Assembly: GCA_032719365.1 (NCBI GenBank)
Contig: CM064874.1
Span: 35,388,716-35,452,715 of the forward strand
Source of the DNA: Prinsepia uniflora
Taxonomy: Eukaryota > Streptophyta > Magnoliopsida > Rosales > Rosaceae
Length of the DNA: 64,000 bases
Reading direction: 5' to 3'
Positions 1-13,350 of the stretch are shown here, in pieces. The notes below the pieces were generated by a model. That model made no database searches and was not told the DNA's origin. It saw only the letters and a program-made list of their open reading frames with translations. A program made the position numbers and the translations under genes. How positions within the stretch are numbered: the first letter of the stretch is position 1; the number at the start of each line of letters is the position of its first letter.

Positions 1-2548
1 ATCAACATAATCACTTTCCCAAGTTTAACCATACTAAACATGGCTCTCGTTTCAAACATATCTGACTTCCTTCCTAGTCAATCACCACAACTGGTGGTCT
101 TATAGATAACCCCTCTACAATCATCGATGGTATCCAACCAATCTCAAAGCAACTCATTACCACGATCACAATCTTTAGTTATTTTCTCACTGACCAAGAC
201 GTCTGTTTCTCCCGGGATTCACACTAACCCCGGCCACTACTATCACATATGTCACAAGTCTACTTTGGTCGACCAAACCTAACACCACTAATTTTTTGTT
301 TCTCTTAGGATAGGCAACACATTCATCATGCACATCACATGCCCATCCGTAGATGTAGGCACACCAACATATTATCCATCATTTTATCATAACGAATCCA
401 ACTGTGGTCAGAATACCTGTCTCATCAACTCACAACCATAACGGGCTCATTTGCCCATCCAAAGGCATCTCCATCGGCTAACCTTAGTCATATCAAATTC
501 AAACCTTAGCTTTTCCTCTTTCACTCGTAATTCATCATCATCACACCGATGATACAAATTGGAGCAGCCTTCCAATAGAACCACAAATCATTAGCTCGTG
601 ATATGGAATACTTATCCCATACCGTTACCTTATTAAGTTTTCCAATAATCGACATGTAAGCTCAGGCCATCATCCCTTTCTCCTCTTTAACAACACTGAG
701 TTCCCCATGGCGACACTCGGCCGAATGAACTCGTATCTATCAAGTCCTGTACTTGCACCTTCAGTCCTTATGACTTTGTAGGTGTCACATACCAATGTGT
801 CCGAGAAATAACTCGTATACTCGACATGATCTCCAATATCAACTCAACCTCTCATCCTGGCAAAAACCTCAGGAAATCTATTGAGCAATCCGTACATCCT
901 CAGCCCTCACTGGGCATCTCAAACACTACCCACAAGTATCACACATGTGCCTAGTAAAATTTGATTACCTCTTACCAACAACCCATTGACTCTAAGGGTC
1001 AATATCATGCTAGAGAGTAACAAACTCGAGTCTCTCTGAAACATAACCTCTGGGAATCCTAGACTCCACATATCACTCTTTAATCGACATACTCGATAGA
1101 GGTATGATGAGTAATTAACCAATCCATCCTAAGGATTACCTCCAACTCAATCCAAGTCCACAAATACCCAATTCAGCCACTAGGCTAGTATCATCAGTCA
1201 TCCTAGGTATCTTTACATAAAAAAAGAGTCTACTCCCTTATATATCACCAATTTCACCAAATCTAACTGCCAAGGTGACCACAAAGATATCATCAAATCT
1301 ACCATTTCCGTAACTCTAATCGGTTCACCGACTTCCATACCTTAACAAATCACGGATCTTTCCATATTACGGACATGTCCATATCCATCCAAATGTATAA
1401 CTTCGAGACACAGGAGAGTAGATAGCCCGGAACTTACCAAATACATGCGTCATGATCACAAGTAATAAACATCTAGGTCATCACTCTAGAGGCAAATCAA
1501 GCCTCCTGCTCAGAATTTCTCAATCCTCAGGTACATGATCCCAAATCCGACCATATCTCTGCGGTCCAACACAGGTCCTACCAACTCTTCCCTCGTCTGT
1601 CACATCAGCAGTTAATCCAAGTGTCAATCCCTACTCTATTGCACTCCCACCAGTGCCTCTATCACTTTCTCAAACTATATAGCCATTTATTTATGATGTG
1701 ACTAGATGACCCACAATCTTGAGCATCAATGTGCACTTAACCTTATCACTTTATCTCCTAGTGGACCCAACTGGCGTCCCACTGAACTGGACTATCTCTA
1801 AGTCCCAATCTCTGTGTACTACGGGTCTCTACCTGAACCTTTAATCACTAAGTGAAACTGACACGACCCATCCAAATCCATAAGTCCAGTAAATAGGGTT
1901 AATCAATACCAATTCATAAACCCATACTCCATCAGTGTCTAACTTTATACTAATCCTTGGCATCCTAGGTGCCAAATATTTCGTAGTCACATGGGTCGGT
2001 CGTATCAGAACCCATAATCCTGTTCAACTTTTACGGCTACTCCCGAGTCCTAAGATATTACCATGACTCATCTCGAGTCCTAACCAAAATCTTAACTCAT
2101 TTTGAGTCCAATCTTATCTCAATCATCCATGCCATCCTTGGCATACTAGGTCACCTAGCAAATTATTGCTAGTGAACCACATCTTATACCACATACATAG
2201 CCTAAGGGATGTCCCATCACACTCTAGACTCTGAAACACACATTCCACTTAGGGAATTTACTAAGAAAAATCTCATCCAGGGTCCAATCTACCTAATTGT
2301 GCTACCTTTCTAGTCTCTGGGTTCATTCAGTCATGGGACCCACAAAAATCTGGTTCGACAGTTAGTAAGTCGCAGTGTACACTAATTAACATCTGACCCT
2401 CAAACCAGGGTCAATTTCATTCCGAGATCTATCACGAGGTCTCAAATACCCTAATACACCCATCTCACTACCAGGTCGCGCACGAGTCTTACGTTTCGGA
2501 GGTATGACGTGGCAACAAAATTAGAAACCTAGTGCTTTGATACCAATT
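1..2548 (-). mobile_element. Non-coding internal domain of a LARD-like LTR retrotransposon (5' part)
   Basis: This stretch adjoins a primer-binding site and an LTR at its right end, so it is the internal domain of a minus-strand element that runs off the left edge of the window. It has no sizeable reading frame on the sense strand. The same sequence, diverged, recurs at about 38790-40086 next to another LTR of the same type. An example is the passage around 1740-1850 compared with 39310-39420. A long internal domain without gag or pol fits a large retrotransposon derivative (LARD) that depends on proteins from an autonomous relative. An alternative is a very decayed gag-pol, but I could not see any gag or pol motif. 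Confidence 0.6.
2535..2548 (-). other. Primer-binding site (tRNA-Met type)
   Basis: On the minus strand this reads AATTGGTATCAAAG, directly after the LTR end. TTGGTATCA is the usual plant gypsy site complementary to the 3' end of initiator tRNA-Met. It fixes the LTR boundary at 2549 and the element's orientation. Confidence 0.75.
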
Positions 2549-5064
2549 TGACAGGACCCGTCCCCTAAGGACGTAAATAACCGTGCCCGGTCCTGCTCCT
2601 GTCTGACAAGTCAACTAAAGTTCTGAAATTACTCTCCAAGACTTGCCAAACAAGGGATAATTGCGCCTGTGCCCACTCATACCTCCACCTCTTGAATAGC
2701 CCCGATCATCGCGCCACGACCTGAAGGGTCAATAAAACAGAAAATGTGTAAGTAAACAAAACAAACTTTTATAAATACATTTACCAAAACACATTCTTAC
2801 CCTCCAGTTTTCACAAACATGCATGCATATCATAAAACATGAGTAATAGTATGAAATCAATCAAGTATGATCAATGGACCGATAAAAATCAAAACATGTT
2901 TCTAAATTCCAAATCCACACATTCCTTGAAACTCATGTTCATCAAAATCAATTCAAATTTCCATAAAACCACGGGACTTATTTCCATATCCAATCTCATA
3001 TAGTCACGTTTATCCCTGCAACGCGTGCAAATCAAATAGGCTCAATGACCGCTCAAAATCCGAGCATCTGTCGCTGTGAATACATCACCAGCCGACAATA
3101 CAGATCATCATGAACACATCACTGACCGATCTCCATATAATCCAGCACCTCTAGTTTGAGTCGAGCCTCCCTCGGCTGCACGACAACAGACCGTGCTACG
3201 TGACCTCTCCGGAGTAAACACTTCCATCCCGAAGGCGAGCGTTATCTCCAAGGTGCACTCCGGGGAAAAACATATTTCCATCTTAAAGCCCTAAATATCC
3301 GCAACACATCACCATTATGAAAACAAGTGAAAAACAGTTGCATTGAAAACCAAATCATTTATTAACACAGGGTCTTAGGCTCAAAATATAGTTTCCTCAG
3401 ATCCTGAAAACCACAGTCCCGATTTATTTTATAAATCCGAAAATCACCAATATCATCATGTAATCACATGGAAATACAAATCCAATCAAAATCACAATTC
3501 CATTGGGCTTCAAGCCCAAAATATAATTTTCACGCAAATCCGTGCAATCGTAAACCCGAGTTGCCATTTTTCACGTAAATCCATAAAATATGTCCGGAAA
3601 ACATCAAATCAATTCCTGACTCATAACCCGAGTCAAAACATCATTTTCAACCCCAGGCCTACGCCCAAAACATCAGTTTCATAATTTCTCGAAAATCGTG
3701 CCAAAAATAATATAATAATCCAGAAAATCGAGAAATCACCGGATTGAAACATCAATCATGCCAAATCATTTCAAATAATATAATAAAGCATTTAAATCAT
3801 ATATGCATGCATCACGGTTAGAAAACAAAGTCTACTCACACACACCGTTCAAACGACCCGCTTCCGAGCTGCACGTTTTTCCGTAAATTTCTGGAAATTA
3901 CAATTCCTGTCCAAAATCATTATCAAGGGTCACTAACACTTCACTATACCTCATATAATTTTCCCCAATTTTTTTGGAATTTAAATACGTATTTTAAACG
4001 TATATTAAAACTTCGGATACTCAGAACACTATCGAAACGATATCTGATTTCCTCGAAACTAGTGCCAAAATGTTCATTACATTAAATGAGACAAAAGTCA
4101 CGTTGATCTCACCTCAGGATTCGTGCCCATGCGCCGTCACGCGCCGCCGTAAGTGGCTGCGCGTGAAACCCACGCGCTTGCTATAGTGTCTTCGTCCCAA
4201 CCCGTTTTCCTGTAAAACGGGTCCGGTTGGCCCGCGAGATGACCCGACCTGTTCTCCGTAAATTCGACATCCGAATTTGAAATTGAACATTCAAATAGCT
4301 TCGATTTAAGTCCAATTAAAGTTCTGTAAACTTAATTTCACCAATCCTTACCTTAATCCTTCAATTCGAAGATGAATGTTCAAAGAACACCTGGGCACTG
4401 TTCAACCTTCGAAATTTATCAATCCCACTTAATTTCCTTCAATTGATCCACCCAGAAGCTTTAGTGGACCAAGATAAACTCATTTCCCAATTCAATTTCA
4501 TCGTTTTATCTCTCCAAGAACACAACTCAACCTTCAAATTTCTTCACTGTTGCCAGGGATGTTCTAAGCCAAAAGAACATCAATTTTCTTCGTTCTTGAT
4601 GTGGATTGACTCGAAATTACCTCAGGAAGCTAACTCAAGCTTCAATTTTGATTCTCAAAGCTCATAGCTTGAAATTCGAATTCTCACCCTAAAATTCAAA
4701 TTTTCGATTTTGGTTTCCAATTCCCCTCTCTGTCCCTCGTGTTTCCCTTGTTAACATAGTCCCCAAATTCTCTCAATTTTTCCCTCTCAAGATCAGCTGT
4801 GGAAGGAATTAATGATGGAAAGAAAACTCATGCTCTGTTTTCCTTGTTGTTTCACGGTTCAAGGAAGAAACAAAGAGATGATTGATAATGAAGAGGGAAA
4901 ATGATGATTAGGGATGATGATGATGTTTGATTAAAGATAATAATGGATGATGAGGAATGCTTGAAAATGATAAGGCATGATGATGATGTTTCATAGGAAA
5001 CATGGACCATAATTTAGGGTCCTTAAAACAAGGGATGGGTGACACTTGTCACTCACTCATAATA
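2549..5064 (-). mobile_element. 5' LTR of the LARD-like element, truncated
   Basis: The LTR starts on the plus strand with TGACAGGACCC next to the primer-binding site. It shares the order of landmarks seen in the window's complete long LTRs: a U5-end hairpin, an AT-rich middle, the CACGCGC/GCGCGTG hairpin at about 4130-4165, and the motif GGGTGACACTTGTCAC near 5036. The normal outer end (GGTCGTTACA) is absent, and at 5065 the sequence turns into an inverted copy of the LTR start. The LTR is therefore truncated or rearranged. Confidence 0.65.
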
Positions 5065-5302
5065 TGGTAAACGTATTTATAAAAGTTTGTTTTGTCCACT
5101 CACACCTTTTCTGTTTTATTGACCCTTCAGGTCGTGGCACGATGATCGAGGCTATTCAAGTGGTGGAGGTATGAGTGGGCACATGCGTAGTTATCCCTTG
5201 TTTGGCAAGTCTTGGAGAGTAATTTCGGAATTTCAGTTGACTTGTCAGACGGGAGCAGGATCGGGCACGGTCATTTACGTCCTTAGGGGATGGGTCCTGT
5301 CA
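5065..5302 (+). repeat. Inverted copy of the LTR terminus (right arm of an inverted repeat)
   Basis: The reverse complement of 5065-5302 matches 2549-2786 closely over about 238 bp, beginning TGACAGGACCC and ending at TTTACCA. The two arms enclose about 2.3 kb. After the arm's end at 5302 there is neither a primer-binding site nor a clear target duplication, so it is not simply the 5' LTR of a second intact element. Confidence 0.75.
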
Positions 5303-5983
5303 TAAGGTGTTTTTCACTACTTGAGTGCTTGATTACATTTTAGGGCGCTCATTTCGACAAATTAGTTGCTGCACTCTACTTTTTTATTTCAATACTTTTT
5401 TATTTTTTTAATGAATCAAATTTCCAAACTTACCACTCTTTTTTTAAATTGAATATTTTTATTTTTATTTTTTATATAAAACATTATGCTTCTTTTTTTT
5501 TTCTCGCAAAACTCTATATGCCCGCTTTCTGTTTTCACAACTATAAGAACTATGTTTTTGCCATAAAAGTATAACGGTAGTTCTATGCATGGATGAAAAT
5601 ATCGGCACTATCGCCGATATTTCATCCAATATTTCGTTTGATTGGGGATTCAGAGAAGAAATTTCTTCTCCCAATATCCACGATTTTAGCAAATATCTAC
5701 CATTATTGTCAAAATCGACCGATAATTTCCGATATTCACCGATATTGATATTTTCAGAAAAACAAATACCCAATTGCCCAATTTCCTCATCATTTTCACC
5801 TTGTCGAATCGAGTAGAATGGTGGCTACCTCATGGGCTATATCCACCGAAAACATCAAGCGATGCCTTCAAAGATTTCTGAGTTCTTGGCTCTAATTCCT
5901 TCTCCTCAATGATTCTCAATAAAGATGGAGACCAGTTAGGATGAGATTATATTGATGTGGAGATGGCTTTGGCTTGTGGTGGC
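5303..5983. other. AT-rich spacer with a short-inverted-repeat segment
   Basis: No gene is recognised here. 5330-5580 is T-rich. 5584-5770 is dense in short palindromic words built on CGATATT and CCGATA. Many plant genomes carry repeats of this style, but I cannot assign a family. 5820-5983 may be older host DNA: it continues logically, across the nested insertions, into the sequence after 20301. Confidence 0.4.
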
Positions 5984-8253
5984 GAAGCTGACAGGACCCA
6001 CCCCGATTATTACCCCGATAACCGGGACGAACCCTGCTCCCGTCTGACAGCCCAACACAAAAGACTAAAACGACCTCAAAAAGACCCACAATTACATTGC
6101 CAGACCAGGGAGAATTTAAAATCCAACAAGTCAACAGCTATACAGAGCATAGTACAAAACAAGGTAAAACAGAAATCCTACTAAAGTTGACTACATGCAC
6201 AACGGATAAGTTCGTAACGGAAACTCCGGTAAAACCCCGGGATAACTCTATGCCTCTGACTCTACCTCAACGTCATCCCCAACGCTAGCACCACGACCTG
6301 GAGGGTATTTAAAAACCAGGAAAGTGTGAGTGGACTAAAAATAAATAATAGTTTCGAAAACAATTTACTAAACAAACCAGGGCTTGCCCTCCTTTTTGAG
6401 AACTTGCATGCATAACCCAATATCTGGAAAACATTTATAAATCACATAGTAATCATCATGGAAACAGTATCATAAAACATAAAATACCAATGTCATCATC
6501 CGATCAAACCTGCTGAATCAATCCGAGTCTTTAAACTCAATCCAGGTCTCAATATAATCCGAGTCTTTAAACTCCCGAGTCTTTAAACTCAACAGGCCTA
6601 CGGGGGAAATATCATAATATCCAAGACTTTTAACTCCGGAGTCTTTAAACTCAATCTGGGTCTTTAAACTCAATCTGGGCCTTAAAACCCAATCCGGGCC
6701 CGTTCCCCGTCATATCATAATCCGGGTCTTTAAACCCAATAACCAGATCCAGCAAATCCAATCCAAAACCGTTTGGAAACCATTTCTAAATCCATATCCA
6801 AACCTGAATTCGAAATCACTATCCTGAAGCCATTCCGGCGTCCAGAACCATCATTCCGAACCCAAATCCGGAATCCCTTTTTCAAGCTTTAAAACTAAAT
6901 CTCGATTTCCGAAATCTGATTCTAAAACTGGAAACCTTGTTTATCGAATCATGTCTCAAAATACATACAATCATTGGAAACCAATTATAGATTGAAACCC
7001 CAAAAGCATAGCATCAAAATCATAATCAAAGCATTTCTCGTAAAACGTGCTGAAATACGTAAACGCCTCGAAAAATGTGCCATTATGTAAAACAGATATA
7101 GAATAATCAATTATCATGAAATCATATTTAAAACCATAAAACAAGTAGATAAAAACAGTTATGCATGCTCGGTTAGAAAGAAAGAGTCCACTCACAGTTC
7201 CCGGGCACGTCACTCGCGTCCCGTACGTTCCTCGGTGTCCTCATGGATTTCCCGACATGTCCAGAGTCACCAAAACGGGTCACTAACACTTCAATTAAGC
7301 TTATCCTATTTTCCCCAATTTTTCCGGAATTTCAAACGTACTTAAACGGAATCCTAAACCTTCGAACACCCGAAACTAACTCGAGACGATGTCCGATCGT
7401 CTCGAAACTTGTCCCAAAATGTTCGTTACAACGATTAGAATGAAAACCGTGTTGGAAGTTTACCCAGAACAGTCCCCACGCGCCCCCACGGGCCGTCCAA
7501 AGGGGCTGCGCGTGGGCCTCACGCGCCTGCACTGTTCATCTTCTTCAACCTTCTGCTCAGCCGGTTCAGACCGGTCCAGTCGAACCGAACTGGCGTGACC
7601 GGTTTTCCCCTCAAATCTAACCCGTTTCCTACCCTTTTGATCCCACTAGGTTCGTCCCCTTCCTAGAAACCTATTCCACTCCTTAAAACACGAATTAAAG
7701 TCCTAAATCATACCTGTCAAACTTGAACTCAAAACCCACAAAAACCAATTTCGAATTCCGGCTACCCGTGGCCACCCCTACGCTCTGGTTCAATCCTTAA
7801 GGTTAAGCACAACCTCCTAAAGCTACTAGAACCAATAAAACTACTCGACTAAGCCTCAAAACCCACGACTTTCATTTTGAACTCAAACGGGAAAACAGGG
7901 GAAACAGGGGAAAGCTTACCTGTTATGTGCATCGCCGTGAACTCCGCTGTGGCCCAGCCCGTCTAACGTCTCTCCTCCGTCCTCTGAACATGCCCACAAC
8001 TCCAAACTTGAATGGTTTGATCAAGACACGACAGCACCACCATCACGACCCTTCTCTGTTTTCTGAGAAAACTCACCCTCCTCTCAGCCTTTCCTCACAC
8101 AACTCTCATGTAAGACCCGTGTCCTGGTGGGAACGGTGAACAATCCCACATTCCTGCGAGGGGAAATGGTCTGGGAGAGGATGGTGGTGTGCCTTAAAGG
8201 TGTAGGCACTCACCTATCTAGCATGAGGCCTTTTGAGAGCTCAGCGGCTTTGG

Positions 8254-8330
8254 GGGGGATTGGAACCCCAAAGTTAAGCGAGTTGAGGCTGGTGCAATTC
8301 CATGATGGGTGACCCCCTGGGAAGTTGCAC
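8254..8330 (+). ncRNA. 5S rRNA-derived Pol III promoter region in Cassandra LTR 1
   Basis: AAGTTAAGCG (8271-8280) matches the 5S A-box core, and GATGGGTGACC followed by CCCTGGGAAGT (8304-8325) matches box C of plant 5S rRNA, in the correct order and roughly correct spacing. Published work on Cassandra shows that such sequences can be transcribed by Pol III. The 5' and 3' ends of a true 5S gene are not preserved, so this is not a functional rRNA gene. Confidence 0.85.
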
Positions 8331-8644
8331 CGTGAGCTCCCGAAAACAAAACCGTGAGGGCGAGGCCGAAAGCGGACAATATCGTGCTAGATGAATCGGG
8401 ACCTGACAGAAGAGGGTCGGGTCCTGACAATTTGGTATCAGAGCCAGACCCCGACCGGGAAGTGTGCCAGCGAGGACGCTGGGTCCTAAGGGGGGTGGAT
8501 TGTAAGACCCGTGTCCTGGTGGGAACGGTGAACAATCTCACATTCCTACGAGGGGAAATGGTCTGGGAGAGGATGGTGGTGTGCCTTAAAGGTGTAGGCA
8601 CTCACCTATCTATCATGAGGCCTTTTGAGAACTCAGTGGCTTTG

Positions 8645-8722
8645 GGGGGGATTGGAACCGCAAAGTTAAGCGAGTTGAGGCTCGTGCAATTCCATGATGG
8701 GTGACCCCCTGGGAAGTTGCAC
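8645..8722 (+). ncRNA. 5S rRNA-derived Pol III promoter region in Cassandra LTR 2
   Basis: This is the second copy of the 5S-like block: AAGTTAAGCG near 8663-8672 and GATGGGTGACC near 8696-8706. It differs from LTR 1 at two bases inside the block. Confidence 0.85.
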
Positions 8723-10269
8723 CGTGAGCTCCCGAAAACAAAACCGTGAGGGCGAGGCCCAAAGCGGACAATATCGTGCTAGATGAATCGGGACCTGACA
8801 GAAGAGGGTCGGGTCCTGACATCTCACCCAAACACTCACCAGCCTCTCACTTGATCACCAGGACTCACACACACACACACACACTGAACTGGGTCGATTT
8901 CCTCCCTGTTCTTCAGTCTCTCTTCCTCTCCAAAATGTACGGTTTAACACAAACAAGCCATTTAAACGATTGTACCCGTGTAGGCTAGAACCCACTAGAA
9001 TCCAGCCAGGTGTCAAACACCTGGTGGTCCCATCCCAAAATATCCAATTAAACCCTATACACCTGTCCTCATCTAAGTGGCACCCTTCCCAAGGTGCAAA
9101 AGACCGAAATACCCCTAACTATGCAAATTACGATTTTACCCCTTACTTTCTAGACCTGTATCTCACCCGTCCGTTGTACGATAAAGGCATGCCGCCTGTC
9201 ATTGTACTCAGGACGTCGAGATCTACCTAATGATCCTCGATTTGCGTGAAGAAACTTGGTCGTTCAAAAATTCAACAAATTTCTCTCTTTTAACAAAATT
9301 ACGAAAGTGCCCCCAACCTTCCGAACATCATAACTTCCTCCTCGGATGTCGGAATTGGGCGTGTCACCTGTCTACGGACTCGTGACGTCCCGAACTACGT
9401 CACGGTCATCGGTCAATGCCCAATTGACCGTCCGAACTAAAAGTCAACATTTTGCCCAGTCTAGAGGAAAAATCGTCATTCTGCGCTAACTGTCCAAAGT
9501 AACCAACTAAACACCGATCAACCTAGCTAATCCGTCACTAATCACTTCACTAATCCCGACTCCCGGGATAGGTCGTTACAGAAGCTGGGTGTGGCCAGTG
9601 TAACGACCCGTCCCTGATTTTAGGGATTAATTAAGATTATTACAGATTAGCAAGGCTAATCAGGGATTATCGGACGTTCAGGGCAAAATTACGATTTTGC
9701 CCCTAAACGAGGGCGAAAAGTTAACTTTAGACCCGAAGGTCCGATACCCGATGACCGAGGACGTTACATAAATCGGGTCGATACGAGTCCGTAGACAAGC
9801 GGCACGTCAAAATCGAACGTCCGACGTAAAAGTTACAGGTCACGGAGGATCTGAGGAACTATTTACGATGGCACGTTTCACGAGACAAAGTGGAATTTTG
9901 TCCTAAAACTGGATGAGTGACAAGTGTCACCCATCCATTGCTCCCATTACACAGATACATGCATATCCCTTGCCTTCTATTTCATTCATCTTCTTGGTTC
10001 TTCTGGACAGAGACAGAAACAAACTACCACAACCCATCCCAGCCCACACAAACCTTAATCTTTTGCTGATGGCACAAACAGAGAAGTAAGAGGGGAGGTT
10101 GAGACATGGTCGTTGGTAGCCACTGGCCACGGTGGTGCAAACATGGCGGTGAAACGACCGTGAGGAATTTTCGGTGGCTAGCCACCGAATTCAATTTCCG
10201 GCAAGGTAAGCCTAAACAAAACGCCTAAACCTGTTTTTAAGGTTCCTATAAGCTAAATTAAGTCCTTAG

Positions 10270-13200
10270 TGTCAGGACCCACCCCGGTTTCACCCCGAAA
10301 CCCGAGGTAAATCCTTCTCCCATCTGACTCCCCGACGCCACATTCAGATAAAACTCACTCAAACCCAGCCAGACGCAGGAGTAATTAACCACAATGTTCT
10401 GAAGTTATAGTTTTACAGAGTATAGAACGAAATCCAAAGAAATAAAAACAGATAAAGTACACGCACAAGGAAGACTTCCAACTACTCCGGAATCCCTCAC
10501 GTCACTTCTATGCCTCGGACACTGCCTCGACGTCAAGACCCTGCGCTAGCTCCACAATCTAGAGGGCAATTTAAAACAGCAAATGTGAGTGGATCATAAT
10601 AAAAGAAAAGTTCTAAAACCATTTATCAGAAAACCGAATTTAACCCTCCGTTTTGAAAACCACATGCATAACCCAGTTATTAAAACAGTTAGAAACCAAA
10701 GTACCATAAACCACATCATGAGAAACAGAAACACTATAAAACAGTTATAGAAATCACAGTATATGTATCATAAAACTGTATCAGGATCCATAAACAGCAA
10801 TTCACTATTTTCCGATCAAACCTGCTGGACCTATCCGAGTCTTTAAACTCCCGAGTCTTTAAACTCAATCCAGGCCTTAATAGTATCCGAGTCTTTAAAC
10901 TCCCGAGTCTTTAAACTCAAAGGCCTACGTGGGAAATATTAATATATCCCAATCTTTAAACTCCCGAGTCTTTAAACTCAATCCGGGCCCGTCCCCCGTC
11001 AAATATATCCGGGTCTTTAAACCCAATAACCAGATCCAGCAAATCCAATCCAAATCATTTGTAAAACCATTATCCATTTCCATATCCAAATCCGAATTCG
11101 AAATCTCCGGTCCGACGCCCTTCCGGCATCCCGAACCGTCATTCCGAACCTAAATCCGGAAATTCACTTTTCAACCTTTAACCAAAGTCCAATTGTCAAT
11201 TTCGATTTCAAAACCAACCCTTTCTCAAAATCATGTTCCAAAATCCATTTATAATCATTAGAAATCATTTACCATTTGAAATCTCAAAACTATAACATTA
11301 TAACCAGAAACCAACCTTTTATCGTAAAACGTGTCAAATACCGTATTTAAAAACATGCAATTATGTAAAATCACATCCTAAATCCACTAATCATGAAATC
11401 AACTATATAAAACAAGTATAGAAAATAGTTATGCATGTTCGAGTTTAAGAAAAGGGTCCACTCACAGTACTGAGCCCTACTCGCGTCCTGAACGTCTTGT
11501 ACGTTCCTCGGCTTCCTCGGGAAATCCCGATCCTGTCAAACATCGTCAAAATACGTCACTAATACGTCTACGAAAATTCACCTAAATTTCCTCAAAATTC
11601 TCCGAAACGAAAACGTAAAACCCGGGATCCTAAACCTTCACCCTCGCGGAACTAAACTCAAACGACGTCTGATTGACCCGAAACCAACTCCATTGAACTC
11701 ACCATAACTCCTAGACCAACAACCATGTTGATTACTTCTCCAACCGCCGCTGCACATGCCCCCACGCGCCACCCAAAGTGGCTGCGCGTGGCCCTCATGC
11801 ACTGCTACAGTGCACCGTCATACCCCTCGACTCACTATGTTGAACCGGCGCTGCAACCTGAACCGGCGCTGCAACCTGGACCGGCGAGAAGTAATCTCCA
11901 CCGTCCGACCACCATTTCATCTCCTCTCTTTTCCTATAGCTTCATCCAGGCAGCAAGAATTCATCCCCCTACTCCTCTAACCTCGACATGGCCCCATCAT
12001 CGTCGATTCAAGCTCGAACCAGACGGCCATACTCCCCTTGTTTCACGATCCATCCGCTCCGGCCACCCCCCGTCACGGTGGCAACACCAGACTCTTCCTA
12101 GGGCCTTACTGATCCTAGACCAACACTCCTAGACCTTCGACTCAGCCCCAACCTCGACGACTTTGGGTTCGAACATCACGGCAAAACAGAGCACCAGAGT
12201 GCCTGCCGTCGTCTGATCTCCGCCGTGTACACCCCCGTCACAGCGACCATCCTAGTCGACGCCTAGGACCCTCCTGAACCTCACCCTGACCTCCATTCCT
12301 CTCGACTCTAAGCCCAACCTCACGACTTCCAAATTGAACATCACGGGAAAAACAGAGCAAGTGATCTTACCTTTCGATTGTGTCTCCGCCGTGCGCACCG
12401 CCGTGTGCCACGGTGTTCGTTGGACTCCCTGCAGCCTCCCGAACTTCCCACGGTCGTGGTTTGAGTCACCACATGGCGTAGCCACCACCAACTCTCTCAC
12501 GGTCTCCCTGTTTCCCCAAAACTTTGCCGCACCACCACCGTGCCGCCGTGCACGATTCCTCCACCAAAACACGATCACTAGTACAAACACTCCTCCCTGT
12601 CACTCTCCCACGAGCACTCTTCACTCCCCCTTGCACTGAGTCGATCAATTGCTCCCAATTCCTCACCCTCTGTTTCTGTCTGTGTCGAAGAACAACGCAC
12701 AGGCACACGCAGTTGCACCCAAATAATTGGGACCGCGCACGTACAGGATTCCACCAGAATCCTCTAGTCCTGTGCCACATGTCACCAATCACTCAACCCT
12801 TCTCCCACATGGTTCAATCTCAGCCTTCCATTTCTTCTCTCTCTACACAAATCCCAATGTGCCACAAAGACCAAAATACCCTCCAATTTAACTCATTTTT
12901 TACGGTTTTGCCACAACTTCCTAGACCTGTATCTCTCGCCTCGTAAATCCAATGAATACGTGCCGCCTGTCATCGAACTCAGGACGACGAAATCTATCTA
13001 ACCATCCTAGGTCAACATACCAAAACCCGATTTTTCAAAAAGTCAACTTTTCCCCCTATTTACCAAAATTACGATAATACCCTCAACCTTCCGATCATCA
13101 CAACTTCCTCCTCAGATGTCGGAATCGAACGTACCACATGTCTACAGGTTCGTGACGTCCTAAACTACGTCCTAGTCACCGGTCAAAGTCCAATTGACCA

Positions 13201-13350
13201 CCCGAACTAAAGTCAACATTTTGCCCGAACTAGGGGCAAAATCGTCATTCTACACTTACGGACCTATCGGGACCACCTAACCGCCGATTAACCTCACTAA
13301 TCACACCTTAATCACCCAACTCATCCCGGCTCTCGGGACGGGTTGTTACA
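10270..13350 (-). repeat. 3' LTR of the gag-only element
   Basis: This LTR lies downstream of gag in the element's sense direction. It carries GAGTCTTTAAACTC hairpins at 10846-11030, the CACGCGC/GCGCGTG hairpin at about 11760-11790, and the outer end CCCGGCTCTCGGGACGGG ahead of TTGTTACA. A purine-rich GGTGGGTAGAT on the minus strand (13351-13363) abuts it and is the likely polypurine tract. Confidence 0.88.

Larger units (their letters stand above)
8109..8821 (+). mobile_element. Intact Cassandra TRIM retrotransposon
   Basis: Two 321 bp LTRs (8109-8429 and 8501-8821), both TGTAAGACCC..CCTGACA, flank a 71 bp internal region and are bounded by a perfect TCTCA duplication (8104-8108, 8822-8826). 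The internal region holds only a primer-binding site (TGGTATCAGAGCC, 8433-8445) and a polypurine tract (about 8488-8499). Both LTRs contain 5S rRNA-like sequence, which defines the Cassandra family. There is no coding capacity, so it must be mobilised by another element's proteins. I count 8 substitutions between the LTRs, which indicates a fairly recent insertion into an already solo LTR. Confidence 0.95.
5984..9585 (-). mobile_element. Solo gypsy LTR (GAAGC target duplication), interrupted by Cassandra
   Basis: The LTR proper is 5989-9580, starting TGACAGGACCC and ending GGTCGTTACA. It is bounded by a perfect 5 bp direct repeat GAAGC at 5984-5988 and 9581-9585. There is no primer-binding site or internal domain on either side, so this is a solo LTR left by LTR-LTR recombination. 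Without the 0.72 kb Cassandra insert it is about 2.87 kb. It carries the GAGTCTTTAAACTC hairpin array at 6530-6750 and the GC-rich CACGCGC/GCGCGTG hairpin near 7479-7530. Confidence 0.88.

Noticed and set aside
5465..5816. Overlapping frames of 75-102 codons on both strands over the CGATATT-rich segment
   Set aside because: The segment is made of short palindromic repeats, which open frames on both strands. No domain is seen.
8254..8330. A genuine 5S rRNA gene
   Set aside because: Only the internal control region matches. The ends differ, and it is embedded in a TG..CA LTR with primer-binding site and polypurine tract.
8218..8831. Minus-strand frames across Cassandra
   Set aside because: They fall in 5S-like LTR sequence and are repeated because the LTRs are. 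Cassandra has no coding capacity.
6530..11030. CRISPR-like array from regular GAGTCTTTAAACTC units
   Set aside because: Spacing and unit length are irregular, spacers are not unique, and the arrays are parts of plant LTRs.
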